Source of the DNA: JACCTH01 sp963761985
GTDB lineage: Bacteria; Actinomycetota; Acidimicrobiia; Spongiisociales; ZC4RG35
Reading direction: 5' to 3'
DNA length: 64,000 bases
Assembly (NCBI GenBank): GCA_963761985.1
Contig: CAVXIT010000001.1
Location: 118,515-182,514, forward strand
Part shown: positions 50,878 to 59,462 of the stretch, one piece after another
Layout: every line of letters starts with the position of its first letter
How positions within the stretch are numbered: the first letter of the stretch is position 1
Position numbers and translations under genes: made by a program
The notes under the pieces: model-generated
Told to the model about the DNA's origin: nothing
The model's database searches: none
Seen by the model: the letters and a program-made list of their open reading frames with translations, nothing else

Positions 50878-51918
50878 GTGACCTCCGCGACCAGGCTGAC
50901 ATCGCTCTCGCACGGCGCCGGATGCGCCTGCAAGTTGAGTCCCGATGAATTGGCCGAGATCATCGGACCCCTCGCCGGCCATCCGGCCTATGCGTCTCCT
51001 CAACTCCTCGTCGGGGTAGGGACCTCGGACGACGCCGGGGTGTGGAAACTCGACGGGGGCCAACACCTCGTGCAAACCGTCGATTTCTTCACGCCGATTG
51101 TCGACGATCCCTTCGATTGGGGACGGATCGCCGCCGCCAATGCCCTCTCGGACGTATATGCCATGGGGGGCAGACCCATCTCTGCTCTCCAGGTAGTGGC
51201 GTGGCCGCGGACCGGGCTGGCCTTCAGCATCCTCGCTGACGTGCTCCGCGGTGGCGCGGACGTGATGCACGCGAGCGGCACGACGATCGTGGGTGGGCAC
51301 TCGATCGATGACCCCGAGCCCAAATATGGTTTTGCGGTTACTGGCTTGGTTGCGAAGCCGATCACCAATGCCGGCGCTCGACCCGGCGATCGGCTCGTGC
51401 TCACCAAACCACTCGGCACCGGGATCATCACCACCGCCATCAAACGCGGCGGTTGCCCACGTGAAATCGCGCAAAGCGCCGTCGAATTAATGGTCGAGCT
51501 CAACGCCACCGCCGTGCAACCGATGCTTGAAGTAGGCGTGAATGCCGCCACCGACGTCACTGGTTTCGGCCTTCTCGGCCATTTGCGGGAAATGATCGTC
51601 GCCTCGAGTGTGAGCGCGACCATCGACTTTGGAGCAGTCCCCACCTTGCCGGGCGTCGCCGACCTTCTCGCCGCTGGCCACTTTTCCGGCGGAAGTCAGC
51701 GCAATCTGGCGAGCGTCGGTCCCATGCTTCGCCCTCCTCTGCCAGACGAGTCAATGCTCAAGATCCTCGCGGATGCGCAGACCTCGGGCGGATTGTTGAT
51801 CTCGGTGGCGGCCGAACTAACGGAGCCGTTGCTTGCGGCTCTCGCCGAGCGTTCGCGATATCCGGGAGTCGTCGTCGGCGAGATCACGGCGGGGGCGCCC
51901 TCCATCACTTTTCACTGA
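50878..51918 (+). CDS. selD: Selenide, water dikinase (selenophosphate synthetase), intact copy
   Basis: 346 residues. The catalytic segment is HGAGCACKL (Cys and Lys conserved; the active site uses Cys, not Sec). Then GTSDDAGVW, the DPFDWGRIAAANALSDVYAMGGRP segment, VGGHSIDDPEPKYGFAVTG and the C-terminal domain DVTGFGLLGHLREM. It makes selenophosphate for Sec-tRNA. This fits the UGA-containing fdhA 15 kb away. It starts at GTG 50878. selA and selB are not in the window. Confidence 0.94.
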   Translation: MTSATRLTSLSHGAGCACKLSPDELAEIIGPLAGHPAYASPQLLVGVGTSDDAGVWKLDGGQHLVQTVDFFTPIVDDPFDWGRIAAANALSDVYAMGGRPISALQVVAWPRTGLAFSILADVLRGGADVMHASGTTIVGGHSIDDPEPKYGFAVTGLVAKPITNAGARPGDRLVLTKPLGTGIITTAIKRGGCPREIAQSAVELMVELNATAVQPMLEVGVNAATDVTGFGLLGHLREMIVASSVSATIDFGAVPTLPGVADLLAAGHFSGGSQRNLASVGPMLRPPLPDESMLKILADAQTSGGLLISVAAELTEPLLAALAERSRYPGVVVGEITAGAPSITFH

Positions 51919-52075
51919 ACTTTTCCAATCCGAATGGAAGGTGGCGCCGAATCAGGAGAGGGACTCCCTCACAAGTGGGGCAAATCGCGGGCTTTTTGGC
52001 CACGAGAGCGTTAGGCGGAACCCTGACAGAGGAGTGGGCCGGGGGGATTTCCTCCCGGCCCCTCCCCGTTTCTGT

Positions 52076-52246
52076 CTCTCCCCCCGGAGGGGGGAGTACC
52101 TGAGCGCAGCGAAGGGGTGGGGGGCGGTCGATTGACGCGCGAGAAGTTGTTTCTTTTCGGGGTGGACTCAAAATGAAACGCCCCCGAGCGTGTTCTAAAA
52201 CGCCCCCCTCGGCCCTACGGGCCACTCCCCCCTCCGGGGGGAGAAA
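52076..52246. repeat. MITE-like repeat, copy 3
   Basis: Left end TCTCTCCCCCCGGAGGGGGG then AGTACCTGAGCGCAGCGAAG; right end CACTCCCCCCTCCGGGGGG then AGAAA. The inner GGGGGGCGGTCGATTGAC and CGCCCCCCTCGGCC blocks match copy 1. It fills most of 51919-52194 and supplies the last codons of the ABC ATPase gene. Confidence 0.85.
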
Positions 52247-54255
52247 CGACCGCCGCTGTGCAGAGCGCGTAGCTCCTCAATGGGAATGTGGCAGCGTTTG
52301 AACCACCCAGGTTCTGCTTCCTCCAGCGGTGGCTCGATCGTCTCGCAAATCTCGCCGATCTTGCGCGGACAACGAGTCTGAAACACGCACCCCGGCGGAG
52401 GGTTGGAGGCGGCCGGGATCTCGCCCTCGAGCCGGATCCGGGAGTCCTCTTCGAGATCCGGGGAGGCAGACAGGAGCGCCTCGGTGTATGGGTGATGAGG
52501 CCCGGCGAAGACCCGCTCGGACGCTCCCACTTCCATCAGCCGGCCCAGGTAGAGCACCGCTACCCGGTCGGCGATGTATCGCACCACTTTGAGATCATGG
52601 GAAATGAACAGATAGGAGACGTTCTCCTCGGCCTGGAGCTCGGCGAGGAGATTGATGATTGCTGCCTGCACAGAAACATCGAGCGCCGAGGTGGGCTCGT
52701 CGCAGATCACGAGGGCGGGTGTGCCAGCAAAAGCGCGCGCGATCGCCACCCTCTGCTTGAGACCGCCTGAGAGCTGGCGCGGCTTTGATAGAAAATGCTG
52801 CGCGCCCATTCGAACCTCGGTGAGGAGGTTCTTGGTCCGGTCTTCGTTTTGCTGGCGTCCTTCACTTCGGAGTAGCCGGACTGCCCGTCCGATGATGCGG
52901 CGCACCGAGTGGCGGCGGTTAAGCGCGCTGTCGGGGTTCTGGAAGACCATCTGAATGGCCCCGATTTGCTCCTGCGTCCGCCTCGCGACATTGGCCGCCA
53001 GGACCTTCCCGCTGAGTGCGATCACTGCGCCGTCGTCGGGAGCGTGGATACCGAGCAAAACTTTGGCGAGGGTGGACTTGCCCGATCCTGACTCCCCTAC
53101 GAGGGCGACGGTTTCGCCAACTCTGATTTCAAGGTCGATGTCGTGCAGGGCGAAGACCGGAGCTCCGTCCTGAACAAATGTCTTTGAAGCGTGGCTGATC
53201 GCCAGGAGCGTTTCCTTGCTTCGCTCGCGCTTAGGCGCAGCTTCCGGAACGGTTCGCGGCAGGTCTTGAGCTCGCTCGGGGAAGTGGCACCGGCTGACAG
53301 CATCCCCCGGAACCGGAATCAGCTCCGGCTCGACCTGCCGGCAGATGTCCTCGACGTTTCCGCAGCGATCGGCATAGATGCAGCCTTGGATATCCGCGCC
53401 CAGCGGCGGCAGAAAACCAGGGATCGTGTCAAGAGTGGTTTCGTCCCGGGGGCCGGTTTCGGGTGAGGGGATGGCACGAAGCAACCCGACCGTATAAGGA
53501 TGTCGGGGATTGGTAAACGTCTCTTCGGTCGGGCCTTCGGCCATGAGCCGGCCGGCATAGAGCACACCGACCCGGTCGCACATCTTGCGGATCACCGAAA
53601 GGTTGTGGCTGATGAAAAGCACGGAGGTACCGATCTCGTCTCGCAGGTCCGAGACCAAGTCGAGAACCTCGGCTTCGACCGTGGCATCCAAGCCCGTGGT
53701 GGGCTCGTCGAGGATGAGCAGGGCCGGTCGGGATGCAATCGCCATAGCGATCACGACTCTCTGCAGCATGCCGCCCGAAAGTTGGTGCGGATAGCGGCGC
53801 ACCACTCGCGACGGATCGGCGATCTGAACCTTGTTGAGAACCTCGAGCACTTTCTTCGGTCGCTCGGTGGCAGAAACCCCCATCAGCTCAAAGACATCCT
53901 CGACCTGGCGTCCGATCCTGATCGACGGATTCAGCGAGGTGGCCGGGTTTTGATAGACCATTGAGAGCTCGTTGATCCTCAAGTTCCGGAGCTCCCGAGA
54001 GCTCAGCTCGGTTGCGTCCCGGCCCCCGACCCGGATGGAGCCTGCGCTGATCCTGCCATTTCGGGGCAGGTAATGCATGATCGCCATCGCGATCGTCGAC
54101 TTGCCGCAGCCCGACTCCCCGACGAGGCCAAAGGATTGGCCCCGTTCCACAGTGAAATTGATGTCGCGGACAGCAGTTTTCCAGTCCGGGCCGACGCGAT
54201 ACTGCAGGGCGAGGTCTTTGACTTCGAGGGCGGCGGTCTTGGTTGTCGTTGTCAT
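52195..54255 (-). CDS. Dipeptide/opine-type ABC transporter, fused dual ATP-binding protein (DppDF-like)
   Basis: About 686 residues with two complete ABC ATPases in one chain. NBD1 (about 10-260) has Walker A GLVGESGCGKST, signature LSGGMLQR and Walker B LLILDEPTTGLD. NBD2 (about 360-620) has Walker A LVGESGSGKST, signature LSGGLKQR and Walker B LVICDEPTSALD. Each ends with the oligopeptide-type Cys motif (GCIYADRC, GCVFQTRC). It powers uptake through the two permeases encoded upstream. The last residues (GGRFSPRRGEW ...) come from repeat copy 3. The start is ATG 54255 or TTG 54276. Confidence 0.92.
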   Translation of the reverse strand: MTTTTKTAALEVKDLALQYRVGPDWKTAVRDINFTVERGQSFGLVGESGCGKSTIAMAIMHYLPRNGRISAGSIRVGGRDATELSSRELRNLRINELSMVYQNPATSLNPSIRIGRQVEDVFELMGVSATERPKKVLEVLNKVQIADPSRVVRRYPHQLSGGMLQRVVIAMAIASRPALLILDEPTTGLDATVEAEVLDLVSDLRDEIGTSVLFISHNLSVIRKMCDRVGVLYAGRLMAEGPTEETFTNPRHPYTVGLLRAIPSPETGPRDETTLDTIPGFLPPLGADIQGCIYADRCGNVEDICRQVEPELIPVPGDAVSRCHFPERAQDLPRTVPEAAPKRERSKETLLAISHASKTFVQDGAPVFALHDIDLEIRVGETVALVGESGSGKSTLAKVLLGIHAPDDGAVIALSGKVLAANVARRTQEQIGAIQMVFQNPDSALNRRHSVRRIIGRAVRLLRSEGRQQNEDRTKNLLTEVRMGAQHFLSKPRQLSGGLKQRVAIARAFAGTPALVICDEPTSALDVSVQAAIINLLAELQAEENVSYLFISHDLKVVRYIADRVAVLYLGRLMEVGASERVFAGPHHPYTEALLSASPDLEEDSRIRLEGEIPAASNPPPGCVFQTRCPRKIGEICETIEPPLEEAEPGWFKRCHIPIEELRALHSGGRFSPRRGEWPVGPRGAF

Positions 54256-54268
54256 TCGCTCATAGCTC

Positions 54269-55111
54269 TCACTCAAAGGCCTGACTGACCGAGTCCGCCA
54301 CCAGGTTCACCGCGACCACCAGCGAGGCGATCGCCAGCGCAGGGAAAAGGACCGGCCACCACACGTTTCCGGTCAGGTACCCGCGATGGGCCGAGATCAT
54401 TTGCCCCCAATCAGGAATCGAGGGCTCGCCGCCGAAGCCGAGGAACGACAGGGCCAAGACGGTGAAGATCGCGTATCCAAGCCGCACCGTGAACTCGACG
54501 ATGATCACGTTCGCCACGTTGGGCAAGATCTCGATGAACAAAACGTAAAAAGCATTGTCGCGACGGAGCTGCGCGGCGGTCACGTAGTCGAGCTGGCGTT
54601 CCGACAGCACTGCGGCCCGCACCGTCTTGGCGATGATCGGGGTGAAGACCAGGCCGATCACGACGATTATCCCAAACGTGTTCGCTCCGAGGGCAGTCAG
54701 CGCCAGCATGCCGGTGATCACCAGCGGAATCGAAAGGAACGCGTCGAGCACCCGGCTGAGGATGTCATCGAGGATCCCGCCGGCGTAGCCGACCAGCAGC
54801 CCGATGGCAGTTCCGAGAATCGTCCCGAGCACCGTCGCCGCCAAAGCCACCGTCATGACTTGACGAGCGCCGGCCAGAACGCGTGACAGAACGTCGCGGC
54901 CCTGTTCGTCTGTGCCAAGGAGATGTTCGCCTGAGGGCGCTTCGAGCCGGTTGAGGATGTCTGCCGGCGTGCCGAGGGGATTGAACGACGTGACGAAGTC
55001 GCCGAAGATGGCAAAGATGATCCAAATCAACACGATGACCCCGCCAACCCAAAAAGTGGGTGACCCCCGCAATACGCGCCAACGTTGAGATCGGGATGCG
55101 GTGGCGGTCAT
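54269..55111 (-). CDS. ABC transporter permease (DppC-like)
   Basis: 280 residues. N-terminal hydrophobic helix, HLLGTDEQGRDVLSRVLAGARQVM (typical DppC/OppC), about six transmembrane helices, and the permease EAA-like loop ERQLDYVTAAQLRRDNAFYVLFIEILPN. It partners the DppB-like permease, whose stop it overlaps (ATGA). Confidence 0.92.
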   Translation of the reverse strand: MTATASRSQRWRVLRGSPTFWVGGVIVLIWIIFAIFGDFVTSFNPLGTPADILNRLEAPSGEHLLGTDEQGRDVLSRVLAGARQVMTVALAATVLGTILGTAIGLLVGYAGGILDDILSRVLDAFLSIPLVITGMLALTALGANTFGIIVVIGLVFTPIIAKTVRAAVLSERQLDYVTAAQLRRDNAFYVLFIEILPNVANVIIVEFTVRLGYAIFTVLALSFLGFGGEPSIPDWGQMISAHRGYLTGNVWWPVLFPALAIASLVVAVNLVADSVSQAFE

Positions 55112-56058
55112 CCGGCTAACCGGATCCGCGGGTTGAGCCAGGAGTAGGCGAGGTCAGCCACGAGCATCGACACCTGGAAAACCACCCCGACGACGAGCAC
55201 CGCTCCGGCGAGCAGGGGGAAGTCGGCGTTCTGGGCGGCGTTGACCAGAAGCTGGCCGATCCCTTGATAGGAGAAGACCGTCTCGACGATCACCAATCCA
55301 CCGATCAGGTAGCCGACCTGGGTGGCCACTACCGCGATAGTCGGGAGCAACGCATTGCGCAGGACTTCCTGCCGAATTACGCGACCTCGTGGCAGCCCTT
55401 TCAAAATTGCGGTGCGCGTGTAGTCGGCCTCGAGAGCTTCGATCACGCCAGCTCTCGTGATGCGGGCGATATACCCGAAGAGCACGAGGACCAGACAGAT
55501 GGCCGGCAGGAGCAGATGCTTCAGCTGGGTGAGAAATCCCGAATCACGCGGAGCGGTGGCCGTTCCGGGTAGCCAGCGCAAAGTGATCGCGAAAACCAGA
55601 ATAAGGATGAGCCCGGAGACAAACTCCGGGATAACGGTGGCCGAAAGTCCCCCGACGGTGATCAGGCGGTCGGTGAGTTTGCCCCGTCGCAAGGCGGCGA
55701 CGATCCCTCCTAACACCGACAGCGGCACCACGATCACGAAGGCGAGGGCCGCCAGCTTGGCAGAGTTGATCAGCGCGTTTTTGACCAGTGTGCTCACCGG
55801 ATCGGCGAATGTGATCGACTCGCCGAGGTCGCCCGTGACCGCTCCTCCGATCCAGTCGGTGTACTGAACGAGCACCGGTCGATCGGTTCCCAGACGGGCG
55901 TTGAGCGCGTCGACCGATTCCTGGGTAGCAAACGGACCCAGGACACGGCGCCCAACGTCGCCCGGGAGCAGTTGCGTACCGACAAAGACCAGAATGCTCA
56001 GGAGGGCGAGCGTGATCAACGCCAGGCCGAGGCGGCGCACGATGAACTTCGCCATCAA
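55108..56058 (-). CDS. ABC transporter permease (DppB-like)
   Basis: 316 residues. FIVRRLGLALITLALLSILVFV is the first helix of DppB/OppB permeases. It continues with LGTDRPVLVQYTDWIGGAVTGDLGESI, TRAGVIEALEADYTRTAILKGLPRGRVIRQEVLRNALLPTI and further helices. It lies 27 bases after the substrate-binding protein gene in the same operon. Confidence 0.92.
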   Translation of the reverse strand: MMAKFIVRRLGLALITLALLSILVFVGTQLLPGDVGRRVLGPFATQESVDALNARLGTDRPVLVQYTDWIGGAVTGDLGESITFADPVSTLVKNALINSAKLAALAFVIVVPLSVLGGIVAALRRGKLTDRLITVGGLSATVIPEFVSGLILILVFAITLRWLPGTATAPRDSGFLTQLKHLLLPAICLVLVLFGYIARITRAGVIEALEADYTRTAILKGLPRGRVIRQEVLRNALLPTIAVVATQVGYLIGGLVIVETVFSYQGIGQLLVNAAQNADFPLLAGAVLVVGVVFQVSMLVADLAYSWLNPRIRLAG

Positions 56059-56085
56059 GCGCCGCCCGAACCTGTGTTCATGGTC

Positions 56086-57834
56086 TTAGCCGATGGTGGC
56101 GGCGCTCAGGTCGACGTGGCCCATCCCAGTCACAGCCATGCCGCTGAAGTTCGGCTGGGTGATCGAGATGTGATCGACGAAGTAAGGCACGATGAACGGA
56201 ACCTCGTCGTTGAGCAGCGTCTGGATCTCTCCAGCGAGCTGGCGCTGGGTATCGAGATCAGGAGCGCTGGCGAACTGGGCATAGAGATCGTCGTAAGTCT
56301 CGTTTACCCAGTGCGAAGCGTTCCAGGTCCCATCGCTCAACAGCGGGGCCGCCATGTACACGTTGGGAACTCCGCGATGGCCGTAATTGACGATCCCCAT
56401 CGAACTGGCGGCAGCCAGCCAGTAATCGTTGTAGTAAGTGCCTGAGTCGTAGATCCCAACTTGCAAATCGATACCGATCTGGGTGGCGGACGCCTGGATG
56501 AGCTGAGCCAGGTCCTCGATTTCGGCAAATATCAAACCGTCGAGTGGAGCCGAGAAGGGCCCAACCCCTGATGCGTCCAAGAGCTGCTGGGCCGTGGCCA
56601 GGTCTTCCTCGCGCTGGGCAGGGGTATCGGGATTGAACATCGGGAACAACGACCAAATCGGATGGTCATTGCCAACCGTGCCGTAGCCGGCCAGCAGACC
56701 GTCGATGAGGATCTGACGGTTTAGCGTCAGGGCGACCGCCTGCCGCACTCGCTTGTCGCTGAACGGGGCGCTCGCGGTGTCGAAGTAGACCTGACGGTGC
56801 TGAGCCGTCGAGATGCTTGACACGTTGGCGTCAGGGCTCTCGAGCAGGGCCTGACCGCCCGACGACGAGATATGCGGGATGGCGTCGACTCGACCTTCCT
56901 GGAAAGCCGTCACCGCCACCGCTTCGTCGTCGAAGAAGATCAGTTCGAGCCGTTCCGGCTGGGCGGCGTTGTCGCCCCAGTAACTGGCATTCTTGACGAA
57001 CGAGGCAGAGACGCCCTGCTCGAAGTTCTCGACCTGCCAGATACCGGTGCCGGGGAAGTCGGCCTCGTAGCTGCCTTCGGCGTAGTTCTCCCAGAAAGAG
57101 ACCGGAAGGATGATCCCGTTGTAGTTGTCGGAACTGACGAAGAACGGGAAGCTGCCGTTGGGCTGCGCCAGCGTGAACTCCACGGTGGCATCGTCAAGGG
57201 CGACGATGTTCTCGGGCGTTACGCCGAAGGTCTCGAAGGCCGACGCCGCGTTGCCGGGGGCGATGTTGGTGAACGTTGCCACGACATCTTCGGCCGTCAT
57301 CGGGGTGCCATCGTGGTAGGTCACTCCTTGACGCAGATTGAACGTCCATACGTCGAGGGTGTCGTTTGACTCCCAACTTTCGGCCAGGACGGGGATCAGG
57401 TTCAGCTCGGCGTCGGAGAACGCCAGATACTGACCCGTCTGCCCCAGGAGCGACAGCCGCCCCTCGTCGTTGGTAAGAACCGGATCGATTGCTCCGGCTG
57501 GAGTGATAAATGCTGCCCGGACGGTTCCTCCCGCAGTGGCGCCGGTCGTGCCCGTCGCGCCGGTGGTACCGGTGGCTCCTGTGGTGGCGGTAGCTCCGGT
57601 CGTGCCCGGTGTTCCGCCGGCGGTGGTGGTGACGGCGTCGTCCGTCGCACAAGCGGTCGCCAGGAATCCCAGGGTCGAAAGCGACATGCCGATGATCGTT
57701 CCCCGCCGGATGAAGTCGCGGCGGGTGATCTTGCCGGCCGCGTATTCATCGATGATGTGGTTCTGGATCGGGCTCGACTTTCTTCGGATGGCATCGAGCT
57801 TCATTCGAACGAACGGGCTCTTCTTGGCTCTCAT
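56086..57834 (-). CDS. ABC transporter substrate-binding lipoprotein, family 5 (peptide/opine-type), Tat signal
   Basis: 582 residues. A long N-terminal segment carries the twin-arginine motif KITRRDFIRRGTIIG near 40, then a hydrophobic stretch ending in a lipobox-like LATAC. A low-complexity Gly/Thr/Ala linker follows, rich in GTTGAT repeats (residues about 75-105). The SBP_bac_5 domain follows: LTNDEGRLSLLGQ, PVLAESWESNDTLDVWTFNLRQGVTYHDGTPMTAEDV, FSDKRVRQAVALTLNRQILID. SD AGGAGC precedes ATG 57834. Lying right after an mttB gene, it may bind the methylated amine or a peptide/betaine derivative; the ligand is inference. Confidence 0.9.
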   Translation of the reverse strand: MRAKKSPFVRMKLDAIRRKSSPIQNHIIDEYAAGKITRRDFIRRGTIIGMSLSTLGFLATACATDDAVTTTAGGTPGTTGATATTGATGTTGATGTTGATAGGTVRAAFITPAGAIDPVLTNDEGRLSLLGQTGQYLAFSDAELNLIPVLAESWESNDTLDVWTFNLRQGVTYHDGTPMTAEDVVATFTNIAPGNAASAFETFGVTPENIVALDDATVEFTLAQPNGSFPFFVSSDNYNGIILPVSFWENYAEGSYEADFPGTGIWQVENFEQGVSASFVKNASYWGDNAAQPERLELIFFDDEAVAVTAFQEGRVDAIPHISSSGGQALLESPDANVSSISTAQHRQVYFDTASAPFSDKRVRQAVALTLNRQILIDGLLAGYGTVGNDHPIWSLFPMFNPDTPAQREEDLATAQQLLDASGVGPFSAPLDGLIFAEIEDLAQLIQASATQIGIDLQVGIYDSGTYYNDYWLAAASSMGIVNYGHRGVPNVYMAAPLLSDGTWNASHWVNETYDDLYAQFASAPDLDTQRQLAGEIQTLLNDEVPFIVPYFVDHISITQPNFSGMAVTGMGHVDLSAATIG

Positions 57835-57923
57835 CGTTTTGTGCTCCTAGCTCAGGCGGAATTTCATCGACTATCGATGTTCCGCGCCTCGGCCCACCAT
57901 ACCCAAACCGAAGATGTCAGGCG

Positions 57924-59462
57924 TCAGGACTCGGGGGGTGCTCCGCCCTCGGAGGTGCGACGGGCGACGAAGTCGTCCACCTCCTGTCGGATCCCGTCGT
58001 CGAGGAACGGAGGCTCGAAGTCGGCCAGGACTTGCTTCCAAACGGTGTTGGCCCGTTGCGCGGCGGTCAGCGACCCCGACTCCGTCCATTGGCCAAAGTT
58101 GGCGCGACTGAACACGACCGGCTCGTAGAAGGCCGTCTCGTAACGCTCGAGCGTGTGCCCAATGCCAAAGAAGTGGCCGCCGGGTTGAACCTCTTCGATC
58201 GCCTCAAGACCCATCTCTTTGTCCGACGAATCGAGCGGCTGGAAAAGCTCCGCATACATCTGCGCCATCTCCACATCGAGGATGAATTTCTCGTAGGAAG
58301 CCGAGAGGCCTGACTCGAGCCAGCCGGCGGTATGCAGGATGAAATTCGCTCCGCCGAGGACAGCTCCCATCATGTTCATCATCGATTCGTACCCCGCCTG
58401 AGCGTCGGGGGTGTTGGAGGTGCAGACAGCGGACGATCTCCAGGGCAATCCGATGTGCCGGGCGAGCTGACCGCTGGCAAAGGCGGCTTTGGCCGCCTCA
58501 GGAGTCCCGAATGCAGGTGCTCCCGAGCGCATGTCGACGTTGGAGGTAAAGGCGCCGTAGACCACGGGAGCTCCGGGACGGGTGATCTGAGTCAGGGTGA
58601 TCCCGGCGAGCGCTTCGGCATGTTGGAGAACCAGGGCTCCAGCCAGGGTCACGGGAGCCATCGCACCGGAGAGAGTGAAAGGTGTCACGATCGACACCTG
58701 ATTCCGCTCGGCGAATTGGATCAGACCGAGGGCCATAGGAATGTCGAGCTGGCGCGGCGAGTTGGTGTTGATCACCGTGTAGCAGTGGTGGTTTGCCTCG
58801 AACTCTTCCTCGGTCAGACCTAGTCCTAGGCGCAGCATCTCAAAGCAATCGGTGACCTGTCCTTTGCCCCGGGAGTAGATGAACGGCACCTTGTCCGACA
58901 GCGTTAGATAGGCCCGGGTCGTCTCGAGATGGCGCTCATTCACCGGCACGTCCTGGGGCTCGACCTGCTGGCTGGTGACGTGAATCACGTCATACGCCTG
59001 GGAAAGCCGGAGCAGATCGTTGAAGTCGTCGAGAGTCCCTGCCCGGCGGCCCCGATCAAGATCGATGGCGTGCGGTGGGCCACCCACGGGAGCAAAGATG
59101 ACGTTCCGCCCGCCGACCGCGAGGTTTCGGTCCGGATTGCGGGCGTGGAGGTCAAACTCGGCGGGCGCAGAGGCGAGAGCCGAGCTGACCAGGTCGGGAT
59201 CCATCCGGATCATGAAGTTGTCGTCCACGGAGGCACCAGCGCGTTCGAACCGAGTCCGCCCGTCTTCGAGCAACACCTTGATGCCGTCGTCGGCGAGAAC
59301 TCCTAGGGCGGCATCGTGGATGTGAGCAATCTCATCCTCGCTCAAGACCTCGAGGGGCTGGAACGGGTTGACCAGACGTCGGTAACGCGGCTCGGAACGG
59401 ACTCCGGTGGCTCGGCGCTCCCGTCGCGGTCGCCGGCGGACCGAGTCTCTTTCCTGTTCCAT
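57924..59462 (-). CDS. MttB-family corrinoid methyltransferase, non-Pyl, copy B (paralogue)
   Basis: 512 residues, same family as 41446-42978 but clearly diverged: VNPFQPLEVLSEDEIAHIHDAALGVLADDGIKVL, DLHARNPDRNLAVGGRNVIFAPVGGP, IVTPFTLSGAMAPVTLAGALVLQHAEALAG and GYESMMNMMGAVLGGANFILHTAGWLESGLSASYEKF. No amber codon lies in the frame. It heads an operon with the ABC importer, so its substrate is probably what the importer carries. The start ATG overlaps the divergent flavoprotein ATG by two bases (CATG). Both MttB proteins begin MEQ and lack an obvious SD. Confidence 0.9.
   Translation of the reverse strand: MEQERDSVRRRPRRERRATGVRSEPRYRRLVNPFQPLEVLSEDEIAHIHDAALGVLADDGIKVLLEDGRTRFERAGASVDDNFMIRMDPDLVSSALASAPAEFDLHARNPDRNLAVGGRNVIFAPVGGPPHAIDLDRGRRAGTLDDFNDLLRLSQAYDVIHVTSQQVEPQDVPVNERHLETTRAYLTLSDKVPFIYSRGKGQVTDCFEMLRLGLGLTEEEFEANHHCYTVINTNSPRQLDIPMALGLIQFAERNQVSIVTPFTLSGAMAPVTLAGALVLQHAEALAGITLTQITRPGAPVVYGAFTSNVDMRSGAPAFGTPEAAKAAFASGQLARHIGLPWRSSAVCTSNTPDAQAGYESMMNMMGAVLGGANFILHTAGWLESGLSASYEKFILDVEMAQMYAELFQPLDSSDKEMGLEAIEEVQPGGHFFGIGHTLERYETAFYEPVVFSRANFGQWTESGSLTAAQRANTVWKQVLADFEPPFLDDGIRQEVDDFVARRTSEGGAPPES

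Larger units (their letters stand above)
48168..51362. repeat. Tandem duplication, unit 2 (3,195 bp)
   Basis: Direct repeat of 44973-48167. The left border lies in RACo coding sequence (GTCGAGGTCAACGCCCAGC) and the right border in selD. At the junction 48161-48175 (AGCCGAT then GTCGAGG) there is no longer shared sequence than one or two bases, which argues against a long recombining repeat. At its right border the sequence runs into the rest of selD. Confidence 0.95.

Noticed and set aside
41446..59462. Pyrrolysine (amber read-through) in the MttB genes
   Set aside because: Both MttB frames are uninterrupted over about 510 codons with no internal TAG, so they are of the non-Pyl kind.
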